Part shown: positions 50,815 through 60,295 of the stretch, in pieces
Position numbering within the stretch: the stretch's first letter is position 1
How the letters are laid out: each line of letters begins with the position of its first letter
Assembly: GCA_937927335.1 (NCBI GenBank)
Contig: CALBDU010000076.1
Span: 1-64,000 of the forward strand
Direction of reading: 5' to 3'
Length of the DNA: 64,000 bases
Origin: an uncultured Clostridium sp.
Lineage (GTDB): Bacteria > Bacillota > Clostridia > Clostridiales > Clostridiaceae
Notes under the pieces: generated by a model
What the model saw: only the letters and a program-made list of their open reading frames with translations
Databases searched by the model: none
Told to the model about the DNA's origin: nothing
Made by a program: the position numbers and the translations under genes

Positions 50815-51790
50815 TTTTTCTTAGCTCCAGCTTTAATTCAATTATCATTTTCTTATCATCACATATTTTATTGCCTGATGTTGTCAGATAGTTTCCTGTG
50901 ATTGCAGCATTGGCTCCAGCATTAAAACAATTTTTCCCAAACTCATCAATAAGATTCCTACCACCAGCTAGTCGTATAAACGCTTCTGGGTTTACAAATC
51001 TGAAGATTGCCATGGTTTTTAGTATTTCCTGCTGGCTTAAACTTTTTGCAGTTTCTAAAGGTGTCCCCTTAACTGGATTAAGTATATTTATTGGAATAGA
51101 TTTAACACATAAATCCTTTAGCTGAAAAGCTAGGTTAACTCTATCTTTCATGCTTTCCCCAAGGCCAATAATTCCCCCTGAACAAATAGCCAGTCCAGCC
51201 TTCTTAGCTGAATATATTGTATTTATCCTTTCATCATAGCTGTGGGTTGTACATATGTTTTCATAGTATTCTCTGCTGGTTTCCAGGTTATGATGATACA
51301 TAGTTATTCCACTTTCTCTCAGCATAAGGAATTCCTCATATCCTAATATTCCTAGTGAGGCGCATAAATCCATTTTCACTTCCTTATTTAACTCTTCATA
51401 TATATGTAAAACCTTCTCAAAATCACTGCCAGTAATTCCTCTGCCACTTGTGACTAAAGAAAATCTGTTTACTCCTTCACTTACATTTTCCCTTGCTAAC
51501 TTTATAGCTGCTTCCTTTGAAACCAACCCATATACATCTGCATTGGTTTTATAATGGACAGATTGTGCACAAAACTTACAGTCCTCAGAGCAATGTCCTG
51601 ATTTTGCATTCATAATAGTACAAAGGTCTATTTCTCTACCACAAAAAAATTCTCTTATATTAGTGGCACTATTGCACAATTGTTCTACATCTTCTTTTGC
51701 TTCAATGGTGGATAATTTCATTGTTTCTTCTAAGGTAATACATTTTTTCTCAAAAACCTTTTTCTCAATGTCTTTAATAAATTCTTTCAT
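50807..51790 (-). CDS. bioB: Biotin synthase
   Basis: BioB inserts sulfur into dethiobiotin as a radical SAM enzyme. The 327-residue sequence shows the SAM-cluster motif CSEDCKFC within MNAKSGHCSEDCKFCAQSVHY, and further Cys for the 2Fe-2S sulfur donor. NILNPVKGTPLE and RLAGGRNLIDEFG are typical. It starts 1 base after the bioY stop codon. The protein needs anaerobic conditions, in line with the rest of the window. Confidence 0.94.
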   Translation of the reverse strand: MKEFIKDIEKKVFEKKCITLEETMKLSTIEAKEDVEQLCNSATNIREFFCGREIDLCTIMNAKSGHCSEDCKFCAQSVHYKTNADVYGLVSKEAAIKLARENVSEGVNRFSLVTSGRGITGSDFEKVLHIYEELNKEVKMDLCASLGILGYEEFLMLRESGITMYHHNLETSREYYENICTTHSYDERINTIYSAKKAGLAICSGGIIGLGESMKDRVNLAFQLKDLCVKSIPINILNPVKGTPLETAKSLSQQEILKTMAIFRFVNPEAFIRLAGGRNLIDEFGKNCFNAGANAAITGNYLTTSGNKICDDKKMIIELKLELRKNG

Positions 51791-51791
51791 G

Positions 51792-52370
51792 CTATACTGC
51801 TCCTTTTACCCTCTCCGGTGTAATATATCCACTTTTTATCAGTGTAGGTAATACTTTTACAGAAATATAGGCTGCCAATAGCGTTAGTACCAAATCTCCA
51901 GCTATACAAACTACAAAGCCATAAAAAAACACAAAATAAAAGGAAACGTTCTTTCCCAGGTACAAATTTAAAATTATATATAAATAGGCGATTCCAAATA
52001 AGTAGATAAATAACAGGCCTGAAAGCATCATGAATATTGCTTTGGTAAAGGTCAGTTCCTTAATATTATCTCTAAGTTTTCCTATGACAAAAGCCGCTAT
52101 AATAAAACCAATAAGATATCCAAAGGTAGGTTTAAATATATAATTGAAACCTCCACCTTCTGTAAAAACAGGTACCCCTAAAAGTCCAATTGACACATAG
52201 ACAATTTGTGATAAAGCCCCCAGTCTTGGACCTAAAATTACACCTGCTAAGGCACAAAATAGATATTGAAGGGTAAAAGGTACATAGGGTATCGGTATTT
52301 TAATAAATGCTCCAATTGCTGTTAAGGCTGCGAATATTGCAACTAAAATTAAATCCTTTGTATTGCTCAT
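51792..52370 (-). CDS. bioY: Biotin transporter BioY
   Basis: The 192-residue integral membrane protein is the substrate-binding (S) component of an ECF-type biotin importer, with six hydrophobic segments and family motifs IPYVPFTLQYLFCALAGVILGPRLG and FTEGGGFNYIFKPTFGYLIGF. It leads the biotin operon, directly behind the BirA operator, so import and synthesis are shut off together. The ECF energising module is not in the window. Confidence 0.92.
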   Translation of the reverse strand: MSNTKDLILVAIFAALTAIGAFIKIPIPYVPFTLQYLFCALAGVILGPRLGALSQIVYVSIGLLGVPVFTEGGGFNYIFKPTFGYLIGFIIAAFVIGKLRDNIKELTFTKAIFMMLSGLLFIYLFGIAYLYIILNLYLGKNVSFYFVFFYGFVVCIAGDLVLTLLAAYISVKVLPTLIKSGYITPERVKGAV

Positions 52371-52408
52371 AGAATATACTCCACTTCAAAATGTACTTTT
52401 CCATATCA

Positions 52409-52462
52409 ATAATAGTAAATAAATCTGTTATTGTCAACCATTTTAAAAGTGTAGTTGACAAT
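52409..52462 (-). promoter_or_regulatory. Promoter and BirA operator of the biotin operon
   Basis: On the minus strand TTGACA (52437-52432) and TATTAT (52414-52409) are 17 bases apart. An inverted repeat ATTGTCAAC (52430-52438) / GTTGACAAT (52454-52462) with a 15-base spacer covers the -35 box. Spacing and half sites match the BirA operator pattern TTGT-AAC-N15-GTT-ACAA. Confidence 0.88.
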
Positions 52463-52543
52463 ATATTCGCAAAGATTCTTACTTATTTCTATGATTTAGT
52501 ACTCATAATTTTACAGATATTTCATACATGAAAAAACAAAGGA

Positions 52544-53113
52544 TTATTTAATATATGTAATAAGGTTTGGATTTCTTTTTGGTATATCTGCTGTGGAAGT
52601 ATTTTTATATCCCAAAACAGCCCCATAATATGGTTTATATCCATTTGGTATCTGTAGTTCCTTTCTTAATTCCATGGCTTGGGTTGAAGCAAAAGCAAGG
52701 GTAACAAAGAAAATCCAACAGGAACCTAAACCAATTGATTCGGATGCAATCAACAGGTTTTGTACTGCGGCTGCACAATCCACTTCAGGACATATACTTT
52801 GTTCATCACTTGACACTATAATCAGTGTTGGTGCGTTATACATGCAGTGAAATGTCTCATCATTACCTAATGCCGCCAATGGTCCACCCATTAGCCTTGC
52901 AGCTTCTTTTGCCAGAAGATTTAATTTGTTCAGGACTTCCGCATTTTGAATGGCTGTAAAATGCCATGCTTGATTCCCGGCATTGGGTGCATATAATCCA
53001 GCTTCAAGCACTGCCTTTAATTCCTCATCCTTTATCTGTTCAGGTTTAAAACTTCTGACACTTCGGCGTTGTTTTATATTTTTTAGAGTTTCGTTGGTTA
53101 TATTATTGTCCAT
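52544..53113 (-). CDS. Nitroreductase family protein
   Basis: A 189-residue FMN protein of the NADH oxidase/nitroreductase family. IKQRRSVRSFKPEQI binds the FMN phosphate, LYAPNAGNQAWHFTAI is the second flavin motif, and GLGSCWIFF the third. Such enzymes reduce nitro groups, quinones or enones with NAD(P)H. AAGGAG lies before the ATG. It stands alone, upstream (in minus direction) of the biotin operon promoter and divergent from the efflux genes. Confidence 0.88.
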   Translation of the reverse strand: MDNNITNETLKNIKQRRSVRSFKPEQIKDEELKAVLEAGLYAPNAGNQAWHFTAIQNAEVLNKLNLLAKEAARLMGGPLAALGNDETFHCMYNAPTLIIVSSDEQSICPEVDCAAAVQNLLIASESIGLGSCWIFFVTLAFASTQAMELRKELQIPNGYKPYYGAVLGYKNTSTADIPKRNPNLITYIK

Positions 53114-53260
53114 AGTACTCTCCTTTTACTTTTCTGCTCCTCTCAAAGCAATATTTGTATATTTCAACGTAATTTTAGCAATTAATTTACTATCATTATA
53201 TCATAGTATTATCAGGCACTTATCACATATTAGTGGCATTGAACTGCTTACAATATAAAT

Positions 53261-53306
53261 CGAAGTATGCTGCAGGTGCAGCAAATTAACTTCGGTTGTT
53301 TTTTTG
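53261..53306 (+). promoter_or_regulatory. Leader hairpin with T-run upstream of the efflux genes
   Basis: Outer arms CGAAGT (53261-53266) / ACTTCG (53289-53294) enclose the perfect palindrome TGCTGCA-gg-TGCAGCA (53268-53283), and a run of T follows at about 53299-53306. It lies 60 bases before the first efflux gene and could be an attenuator. Confidence 0.45.
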
Positions 53307-53365
53307 CGTAATTTTATAGGAAACAGGAGAAACTAAATTTGTATTTTTATTAATGGAGGTTCTCT

Positions 53366-54271
53366 ATGAGTGTTCATAAAAAATCCAGAAAAAAGTTTAT
53401 AGCAGCTGTGGCAGTTTTGATTATTCTGGCTGGGGCTCTATGGCTTATACCCAAAAACGGAAAGCAGACTTATGAAACCGCAGCAGCGGATACAGGGGAT
53501 ATTGTGGTATATAACTCCTTCACAGGCAATGTTGAGGCAAAGAACCGGCAGACGGTGACAGCGGACAGGGTTATGCAGGTAAGCAGGGTTTATATAAAGG
53601 AAGGAGATGCAGTAAAGCAGGGGGACAATTTAGCTGCAACTTCCATGGGAGAAGTAATTAAGTCAAAAATTAATGGGGAGGTTACAAATCTTTCGGTGTC
53701 CGAGGGTGATCAGGTAATGTCAGGTACAAGGCTTATGGATATTATCGACTATAATAAACTCCAGGTAAAGGTTAAGGTGGATGAGTACGATCTTTCGGCT
53801 GTGGCAACTGGAAGCCAGGTTACAATAAATATTGGAGCTCTGAATAAGAACATCCAAGGCACCATAAGCAGTGTGCCAAAGGAAGGACAGGAAACCGGGG
53901 GAGTTACTTATTTTAATGCTGCTGCGGACATAGCTGGGGACAACAGTATAAGGGTTGGAATGACTGCAGAAGTGAGGATAATAAGCGGAAAGGCCATTGG
54001 TGCGGTTACTTTGCCCATGACTGCAGTGCAGTTTGATGCTGAAAATAATCCCTACGTATTTAAGAAGAACTCCAAAGGAAAGCCGGTTAAAACTGCAATA
54101 AGCACAGGAATAAACGATGGTTTAAAGGTTGAGGTGAAAACCGGGATTTCAAAGGGAGATACTGTAATGTACCCAAAAACTGCAGCAGCTGATACCACCA
54201 GCAGAGGGCTTTTCAGGCGTCCAAGTAATACTGGAAACACTGGAGGGGGCAATAATGGCGGAAATACTTAA
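53366..54271 (+). CDS. Periplasmic adaptor-like (HlyD/MacA) efflux subunit
   Basis: A 301-residue membrane-fusion-type protein with an N-terminal transmembrane anchor (about residues 10-28). The lipoyl/barrel-sandwich region contains TVTADRVMQVSRVYIKEGDAVKQGDNLA and the complementary EVTNLSVSEGDQVMSGTRLMDI. The C-terminal tail is Gly/Asn rich. In Firmicutes such proteins work with a MacB-like ABC pair on the outer face of the membrane, exporting peptides, lipids or antibiotics. Its end overlaps the ATPase start by 17 bases, so the three-gene set is translationally coupled. Confidence 0.87.
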   Translation: MSVHKKSRKKFIAAVAVLIILAGALWLIPKNGKQTYETAAADTGDIVVYNSFTGNVEAKNRQTVTADRVMQVSRVYIKEGDAVKQGDNLAATSMGEVIKSKINGEVTNLSVSEGDQVMSGTRLMDIIDYNKLQVKVKVDEYDLSAVATGSQVTINIGALNKNIQGTISSVPKEGQETGGVTYFNAAADIAGDNSIRVGMTAEVRIISGKAIGAVTLPMTAVQFDAENNPYVFKKNSKGKPVKTAISTGINDGLKVEVKTGISKGDTVMYPKTAAADTTSRGLFRRPSNTGNTGGGNNGGNT

Positions 54272-54947
54272 TATGAATAATGTAAGCAAGAGCTACTTTA
54301 TTGGGGGTGAAGAACAGGAGGTCCTCCACAAAATAAATCTAACAGTTGAAGCCGGGGAGTTTCTATCCATATTAGGACCCTCCGGCTCAGGGAAGTCTAC
54401 CATGATGAATATAATTGGCTGCCTGGACACTGCTACTTCAGGTCAATACCTCCTTAACGGCATAAATATCGATGAATTGGATGAAATTGAGCTTGCCAGG
54501 GTGCGAAACCGGGAAATAGGCTTTGTATTTCAAAGCTTTCAGCTCCTTCCCAGAATGACTGCAGCTGAAAATGTGGAGCTTCCGTTGATATATTCTGGTG
54601 TTCCCGTTTCAGAACGACATAAACAGTCAAGCAAAATCCTTCAAAGAGTAGGTCTTGGAGACAAAGAAAGCCATCTGCCTACACAGCTATCCGGAGGGCA
54701 GCAGCAGAGAGTTGCCATAGCCAGGGCACTAGTCACGAAACCCTCAATACTTCTTGCTGATGAGCCTACAGGCGCATTGGACCAGAGAACAGGGGCCCAG
54801 GTTATGGAGCTTTTCCAGGAGATAAATAAGGAAGGAAGGACTATTATCATGATTACCCATGATACAGCCATTGCAAGTCATGGCAAAAGAGTTGTCCATA
54901 TATTGGACGGCTTCCTCAAGGAGGGAGGGGTAAACTATGCTCATTGA
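54255..54947 (+). CDS. ABC transporter ATP-binding protein (MacB/LolD type)
   Basis: A 230-residue ATPase with Walker A GPSGSGKST, Q-loop FVFQSFQLLPRMTAAENVELP, signature LSGGQQQRVAIARAL and Walker B SILLADEPTGALD. The sequence pattern belongs to the LolD/MacB mechanotransmission branch, which pairs with FtsX-like permeases. It overlaps both neighbours (17 bases with the adaptor, 11 with the permease). GGAGGGGG precedes the ATG inside the adaptor gene. Confidence 0.92.
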   Translation: MAEILNMNNVSKSYFIGGEEQEVLHKINLTVEAGEFLSILGPSGSGKSTMMNIIGCLDTATSGQYLLNGINIDELDEIELARVRNREIGFVFQSFQLLPRMTAAENVELPLIYSGVPVSERHKQSSKILQRVGLGDKESHLPTQLSGGQQQRVAIARALVTKPSILLADEPTGALDQRTGAQVMELFQEINKEGRTIIMITHDTAIASHGKRVVHILDGFLKEGGVNYAH

Positions 54948-56109
54948 AAGTATAAAAATGTCCTGGTCCAATATTATCAGCAACAAGTTAAGGTCCTTTT
55001 TAACCATGCTGGGAATTGTAATAGGAGTTGCATCAATAATTGCCCTAATTACCCTGGTACAGGGTGCAACAGCAAGCATCAGCAGCCAGGTAACCTCCCT
55101 AGGTGTAAACAAAGTTACCATAAGTGCCCAGGGAACCCCTCTGAAGCGGGGCTTGACCACTAAGGACGCAGCTGATATTTCTAAGGTTTCAAACGTCAGC
55201 AGCATATCTCCTTCAGTTTCTGTGAAAAGCGGTGTTGTTTACAACAGAATGGTTTTATCTGACATATCTATTTTGGGGCGGAATGAAGTTTATTTCAAAA
55301 ACAGTACAGACATAATAAAAACGGGTCGGCCAATTAACATCCTTGATGTTGAAAGCAGAAATCATACCGCAATTATAGGCAGCAATATTCAGCAGGAGCT
55401 GTTTTACGGAGAAAATCCCTTAGCTAAGGAAATCAAAATAAATGGAATTGCCTACACCGTCATAGGAGTACTGACTCCTTCCACTGGATTCAGCGCAGGT
55501 TCCACAAACGATGCTGTTATAATCCCATATACCACAGCCTTGGCAGCTCTTGGCACCAGAAATATAACAAGCCTGGATGTATTTCTTAAGGATCCGAACC
55601 AGGCTGATGCAGCAGTAACAAATATAAAGGCAGTGCTTGATGCCGCTTTTAATTACAAGAACAATGCATATACCATTTTTAATATGGGTGAAATGATCAG
55701 CACTTTTAAATCAATGATGTCAATGATGTCTATGCTGCTGGGGGGCATTGCTGCAATTTCCCTGGTGGTGGGCGGCATAGGAATAATGAATATGATGCTT
55801 GTTTCCATAACGGAACGGACTTCAGAGATAGGCCTTCGAAAGGCCCTGGGGGCAACTCCCGGCAGAATTCAGCTGCAATTTATAATAGAAGCTATATTCC
55901 TTTCCTTCATTGGCGGAATCATAGGTTTAATATTTGGAGCTCTTATAGCTTATACTGCAGCTGTTATAATAGGAATCCGCTTTTCAATTTCTATTGCAAC
56001 AATACTGCTGGCAATAGGCTTTTCAGCCGGGGTTGGCATCATATTTGGATATATCCCGGCAGAAAAGGCCAGCAGGCTTAATCCTATAGATGCACTGAGA
56101 AGCCTTTGA
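54937..56109 (+). CDS. ABC transporter permease (MacB/FtsX type)
   Basis: A 390-residue permease: one N-terminal membrane segment (FLTMLGIVIGVASIIALITL), a large extracytoplasmic MacB_PCD domain (about 45-265), and three C-terminal segments with GGIGIMNMMLVSITERTSEIGLRKALGATPGRI, the FtsX coupling motif. With the adaptor and ATPase encoded upstream it forms a MacAB-like complex of the plasma membrane. The export substrate is unknown. Confidence 0.92.
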   Translation: MLIESIKMSWSNIISNKLRSFLTMLGIVIGVASIIALITLVQGATASISSQVTSLGVNKVTISAQGTPLKRGLTTKDAADISKVSNVSSISPSVSVKSGVVYNRMVLSDISILGRNEVYFKNSTDIIKTGRPINILDVESRNHTAIIGSNIQQELFYGENPLAKEIKINGIAYTVIGVLTPSTGFSAGSTNDAVIIPYTTALAALGTRNITSLDVFLKDPNQADAAVTNIKAVLDAAFNYKNNAYTIFNMGEMISTFKSMMSMMSMLLGGIAAISLVVGGIGIMNMMLVSITERTSEIGLRKALGATPGRIQLQFIIEAIFLSFIGGIIGLIFGALIAYTAAVIIGIRFSISIATILLAIGFSAGVGIIFGYIPAEKASRLNPIDALRSL

Positions 56110-56126
56110 GAAAAAGGAGGTAAAGT

Positions 56127-58352
56127 ATGCTTAAACTTATAAAATATTTAAAGCCCTTTTCCATGATGGTGCTGGCCATTGTTCTGCTGCTACTGATTCA
56201 AGCTGCCAGTGACCTTTCTTTGCCGGATTACACCTCCAATATTGTAAATGTTGGTATACAGCAGGGGGGAATTACAAAAGCAGTACCTGAAGCCATAAGG
56301 AAAAGGGAGTTTGACAAGCTGCTTTTATTCATGACGGATGAGGAAAGGAAAACGGTATACGACTCCTACATTTTAATGGATGAAAACAGCATGACTAATG
56401 CAGATTACCAGCTTTATACTCAGAAATATCCCATATTGTCTAAGGAGCCTGTTTACAGGCTGAACACAAAGGACAGCAATACTATAAACCAGCTGAACCC
56501 TATCATGGCTAAAGCAATTCTGGCTGTTTACGGAATGGAGAAAAATGGAACAGGAGCCTTAGGTCCGGGGTCAGTACCCATTCCAAAGGGCACCGATCCT
56601 TTTCAGCTGCTGGAAAGCATGCCGGCCTCCCAGCTATCTTCCATAAGAAGTATGATAAACGAAAAACTGGAGGCTGTGCCGGAATCCATGAGAACCCAGG
56701 GAGCCATATCTTATATTAAAGAGGAATATAACGCCCTGGGAATAGATACAAACAAGCTTCAGTCCAGGTATATACTTTATGAAGGTGCAATAATGCTGCT
56801 TATAGCGCTGGTCAGCATGGCTGCGTCCGTGGTGGTGGGTTACCTGGCCTCAAAGGTTGCGTCAGGCCTTGGCATGAACCTAAGAAAGGGCGTTTTCAGG
56901 CAGGTGGCAGGGTTTTCAAATTCCGAGTTCGACAAATTTTCCACAGCATCCTTGATTACCAGGACCACCAATGATATTCAGCAGGTGCAGATGCTGATGG
57001 TTATGCTTTTGAGAATTGTGGTTTATGCGCCGCTGCTGGCCATTGGCGGGGTGATCAAGGTTTATAAGGACAATGCTTCCATGTGGTGGATTATAGCACT
57101 GGCGGTGGCTGCAATACTTGCGCTGGTTTCAGTAATGTTTGGAATAGCCATACCAAAGTTTAAAAGTATCCAAAGGCTGGTAGACAGACTGAATCTTGTT
57201 ACCAGAGAAATACTTTCAGGAATTATGGTTATACGTGCTTTCAGTACCCAGAAACACGAAGAGAGGAAATTTGACGCAGCAAACAGGGACCTTACGGGCA
57301 CAAATCTGTTTGTATCCAGGGTTATGGCTGGAATGATGCCAATGATGCTGCTGATAATGAATGGAACCACTCTTCTTATTATCTGGGTGGGGGCTCGTCA
57401 GGTGGACGCTGGAGCCATGCAGGTAGGAAACATGATGGCCTTTATACAGTATGCCATGCAGATAATAATGGCATTCCTGATGATTTCAATGGTTTCAATT
57501 ATGCTGCCCAGAGCAAGCGTAGCTGCGGGAAGGATAGATGAGGTCCTGGAAACAGGCTTCAGTATCAAGGATCCGGTTAAACCAAGAAGCTTCGAAAGTG
57601 GGATAAGAGGTCTGGTGGAATTCAGGAATGTAAGCTTCAGATATCCCGGTGCCGAGGAAGATGTTATCTCTGATATAACTTTTACAGCAAAACCTGGAGA
57701 AACCACAGCCATCATTGGAAGCACAGGCAGCGGAAAAACCACCCTCATCAATTTGATTCCAAGACTTTACGACGCCACTTCAGGAAGTATTTTAATTGAT
57801 GAAGTTGATGTAAGGGAGGTTAAGCAGCATGAATTAAGGGAGAAAATTGGTTATGTCCCACAAAAGGGAGTGCTGTTTTCAGGCACCATAGAAAGCAATC
57901 TGAATTATGGAGTGGAAAGCTCCTCGGAAGCAGAATTGAAAAAGGCTTCAGAAATAGCCCAGGCTTTAGATTTTATTGAGGAAAAGCCTGAGGGTTTTGA
58001 AGCATCAATTTCCCAGGGCGGCACCAATGTTTCCGGCGGCCAGAAGCAGAGGCTGTCCATTGCCAGGGCTCTTATGAAAAGACCGGAAATATATATTTTC
58101 GATGACAGCTTTTCTGCATTGGATTATAAAACCGATGCCATGCTTCGCAAAGCACTTAAGGATGAAATCAGGGACAGCACTGTGATTATTGTGGGACAGA
58201 GAATCAGCACAATAATGAATGCAGACAGGATAATAGTACTGGAGGACGGCAGAATTGCAGGAATGGGAACCCACAGGGAGCTTTTGGAGCAATGTGAGGT
58301 ATATCAGCAGATAGCCATGTCCCAATTGTCAAAGGAGGAGCTTGTACAATGA
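56127..58352 (+). CDS. ABC exporter half-transporter with degenerate ATP site and large extracellular insert
   Basis: At 741 residues this is ~150 longer than usual half-exporters: about residues 40-215, between the first two membrane segments, form an extracytoplasmic domain (PDYTSNIVNVGIQ ... NALGIDTNKL). The nucleotide-binding domain has Walker A GSTGSGKTT and a normal signature NVSGGQKQRLSIARAL, but Walker B ends IYIFDDSFSALD, with Asp where the catalytic Glu should be. It pairs with the next gene (4-base overlap, ATGA), which has the reverse pattern, so the two form a heterodimer with one dead and one live ATP site. Likely a drug or peptide exporter. Confidence 0.9.
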   Translation: MLKLIKYLKPFSMMVLAIVLLLLIQAASDLSLPDYTSNIVNVGIQQGGITKAVPEAIRKREFDKLLLFMTDEERKTVYDSYILMDENSMTNADYQLYTQKYPILSKEPVYRLNTKDSNTINQLNPIMAKAILAVYGMEKNGTGALGPGSVPIPKGTDPFQLLESMPASQLSSIRSMINEKLEAVPESMRTQGAISYIKEEYNALGIDTNKLQSRYILYEGAIMLLIALVSMAASVVVGYLASKVASGLGMNLRKGVFRQVAGFSNSEFDKFSTASLITRTTNDIQQVQMLMVMLLRIVVYAPLLAIGGVIKVYKDNASMWWIIALAVAAILALVSVMFGIAIPKFKSIQRLVDRLNLVTREILSGIMVIRAFSTQKHEERKFDAANRDLTGTNLFVSRVMAGMMPMMLLIMNGTTLLIIWVGARQVDAGAMQVGNMMAFIQYAMQIIMAFLMISMVSIMLPRASVAAGRIDEVLETGFSIKDPVKPRSFESGIRGLVEFRNVSFRYPGAEEDVISDITFTAKPGETTAIIGSTGSGKTTLINLIPRLYDATSGSILIDEVDVREVKQHELREKIGYVPQKGVLFSGTIESNLNYGVESSSEAELKKASEIAQALDFIEEKPEGFEASISQGGTNVSGGQKQRLSIARALMKRPEIYIFDDSFSALDYKTDAMLRKALKDEIRDSTVIIVGQRISTIMNADRIIVLEDGRIAGMGTHRELLEQCEVYQQIAMSQLSKEELVQ

Positions 58353-60208
58353 GTGAAAACAGAAGAAACCAGTCATCCAGAAGGCATATGGGCGGAGGAC
58401 CTATGGGCGGCATGGGAAAGCTGGAAAAACCAAAAAATTTTAAAGGTACCATGAAAAAGCTGATGGGTTTTTTAAAGCCCTACTGGGTATCCTTGATTAT
58501 TGTAATAGTATTTGCTGTGGGAAGTACGGTGTTTTCCATAGCCGGACCCAAAATACTGGGAAAGGCCACCACGAAAATTTTCGAAGGACTGGTAAATAAG
58601 GTGTCTGGCACGGGGGCAGGAATTGACTTCCCATATATCGAGAAAACAGCTTTTCTTCTTCTTGGTTTATATGTAATCAGCGCCCTTTTTTCCTTCATTC
58701 ACGGGTTCATAATAACTGCCGTTGCCCAGAAGGTTTCCTTCAAGATGAGGAAGGACATTTCCCTTAAAATAAACAGGCTTCCGTTAAAATATTTTGACAC
58801 AAAAACTCATGGAGAGGTTTTGTCCAGGGTTACTAATGATGTGGATACGGTAAGCCAATCCCTGAACCAAAGCTTGTCACAAATTATTACCTCAGTGGTA
58901 ACTTTAATCGGTGTTTTGGTGATGATGTTTTCCATAAGCTGGCTCATGACTCTGGCTGCTTTACTGATACTGCCTTTGTCCATGACCTTGATTTCGGGAA
59001 TTATAAAAAAGTCCCAGGTTTATTTTAAAAAGCAGCAGGAGTACCTGGGTCATGTTAACGGCCATGTGGAGGAAATATACGGCGGCCATCTTATTATGAA
59101 GGTATTCAATGGAGAAGATAAGGCTGTTGCCGAATTTGACAAATTAAACGGCACTCTGTTTGAATCGGCTTGGAAATCACAATTCCTGTCCGGGATGATG
59201 ATGCCTATAATGTCCTTTGTAGGGAATATAGGCTATGTGCTTATCTCAATCCTTGGAGGCTGGCTTGCTGTCAAAAAGACCATTGAGGTAGGAGATATTT
59301 TATCCTTTATCCAGTATGTCCGGCAGTTCAATCAGCCTATAGCCCAGATAGCCCAAATATCAAACGTTCTTCAGTCCACTGCAGCAGCTGCTGAAAGGGT
59401 ATTTGAATTCCTTGAGGAAAAAGAGGAAGAACCGGATAGTGATAACGCTGTAGAAACAGATATACTAAAGGGAGAGGTGCTGTTTAACCATGTTCACTTC
59501 GGCTACAACCCTGAAAAGGTTATAATAAATGATTTTTCAGCTAAGATTACTCCCGGCCAGAGGATAGCCATTGTTGGCCCCACCGGCGCAGGAAAGACTA
59601 CAATTGTTAAGCTGCTGATGAGGTTTTACGATATAAATGACGGATCCATCATGGTGGACGGTTACGATATAAGGAGCTTTAAAAGAAATGAGCTTAGAAG
59701 CATGTTTGGTATTGTACTTCAGGAAACCTGGCTTTTTAACGGGACCATAATGGAAAATATAAGATATGGCAGGCTTGATGCTTCAGATGAAGAGGTAATT
59801 GAAGCTGCCAGGGCTGCCCATGCCCATCATTTTATAAAAACTCTGCCTGAAGGCTACAGGATGGTTTTAAATGAAGAGGCTACCAATGTATCCCAGGGCC
59901 AGAAGCAGCTGTTAACCATAGCCAGGGCACTGCTGGCTGATCCAAAAATTTTGATTCTTGATGAGGCTACCAGCTCTGTGGATACCAGAACGGAGCTACT
60001 TATACAAAAGGCTATGGATAGGCTTATGCAGGGAAGAACCTGCTTTATAATAGCCCATAGATTATCCACAATCAGGGATGCGGATATGATTCTTGTTATG
60101 AAGGATGGGGATATTATTGAACAGGGAACCCATGAAGAGCTGCTAGCCTTAAAAGGTTTTTACCAAGGGCTGTACAAGAGCCAGTTTGAAGGTCAGGATG
60201 CATCCTAA
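58349..60208 (+). CDS. ABC exporter half-transporter, catalytically competent partner
   Basis: A 619-residue half-exporter with six membrane segments and an ATPase domain: Walker A GPTGAGKTT, signature NVSQGQKQLLTIARALL (Gln for Gly), Walker B ILILDEATSSVD with the catalytic Glu, and H-loop IIAHRLSTI. The intact Walker B here complements the normal signature of the first subunit. The N-terminal ~30 residues are polar and rich in Arg, Gly and Met (RRHMGGGPMGGMG), a feature common in clostridial members of this type. A 4-base overlap links it to the upstream gene. Confidence 0.91.
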   Translation: MSENRRNQSSRRHMGGGPMGGMGKLEKPKNFKGTMKKLMGFLKPYWVSLIIVIVFAVGSTVFSIAGPKILGKATTKIFEGLVNKVSGTGAGIDFPYIEKTAFLLLGLYVISALFSFIHGFIITAVAQKVSFKMRKDISLKINRLPLKYFDTKTHGEVLSRVTNDVDTVSQSLNQSLSQIITSVVTLIGVLVMMFSISWLMTLAALLILPLSMTLISGIIKKSQVYFKKQQEYLGHVNGHVEEIYGGHLIMKVFNGEDKAVAEFDKLNGTLFESAWKSQFLSGMMMPIMSFVGNIGYVLISILGGWLAVKKTIEVGDILSFIQYVRQFNQPIAQIAQISNVLQSTAAAAERVFEFLEEKEEEPDSDNAVETDILKGEVLFNHVHFGYNPEKVIINDFSAKITPGQRIAIVGPTGAGKTTIVKLLMRFYDINDGSIMVDGYDIRSFKRNELRSMFGIVLQETWLFNGTIMENIRYGRLDASDEEVIEAARAAHAHHFIKTLPEGYRMVLNEEATNVSQGQKQLLTIARALLADPKILILDEATSSVDTRTELLIQKAMDRLMQGRTCFIIAHRLSTIRDADMILVMKDGDIIEQGTHEELLALKGFYQGLYKSQFEGQDAS

Positions 60209-60211
60209 AAA

Positions 60212-60286
60212 ATACCTGGAATATGAGGTGCCCCCTGTAATTAGACCTAAAAATCTAACTTTTGGGATCAATTCAATTCCAGGTAT
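60212..60286. terminator. Bidirectional hairpin between convergent genes, with IS3-like internal sequence
   Basis: ATACCTGGAAT (60212-60222) and ATTCCAGGTAT (60276-60286) are perfect complements; on the minus strand the second arm is followed by TTTTTT. The 53-base loop contains TTAGACCTAAAAATCTAA and TTTGGGATCAATTCAATT, similar to the hairpin at 38852-38903. Confidence 0.55.
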
Positions 60287-60295
60287 CTTTAATTT

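Noticed and set aside
53232..53249. TGGCATTGAACTGCTT before the efflux genes as a sigma-54 promoter
   Set aside because: GG and GC are only 9 bases apart; sigma-54 spacing is strict at 10.
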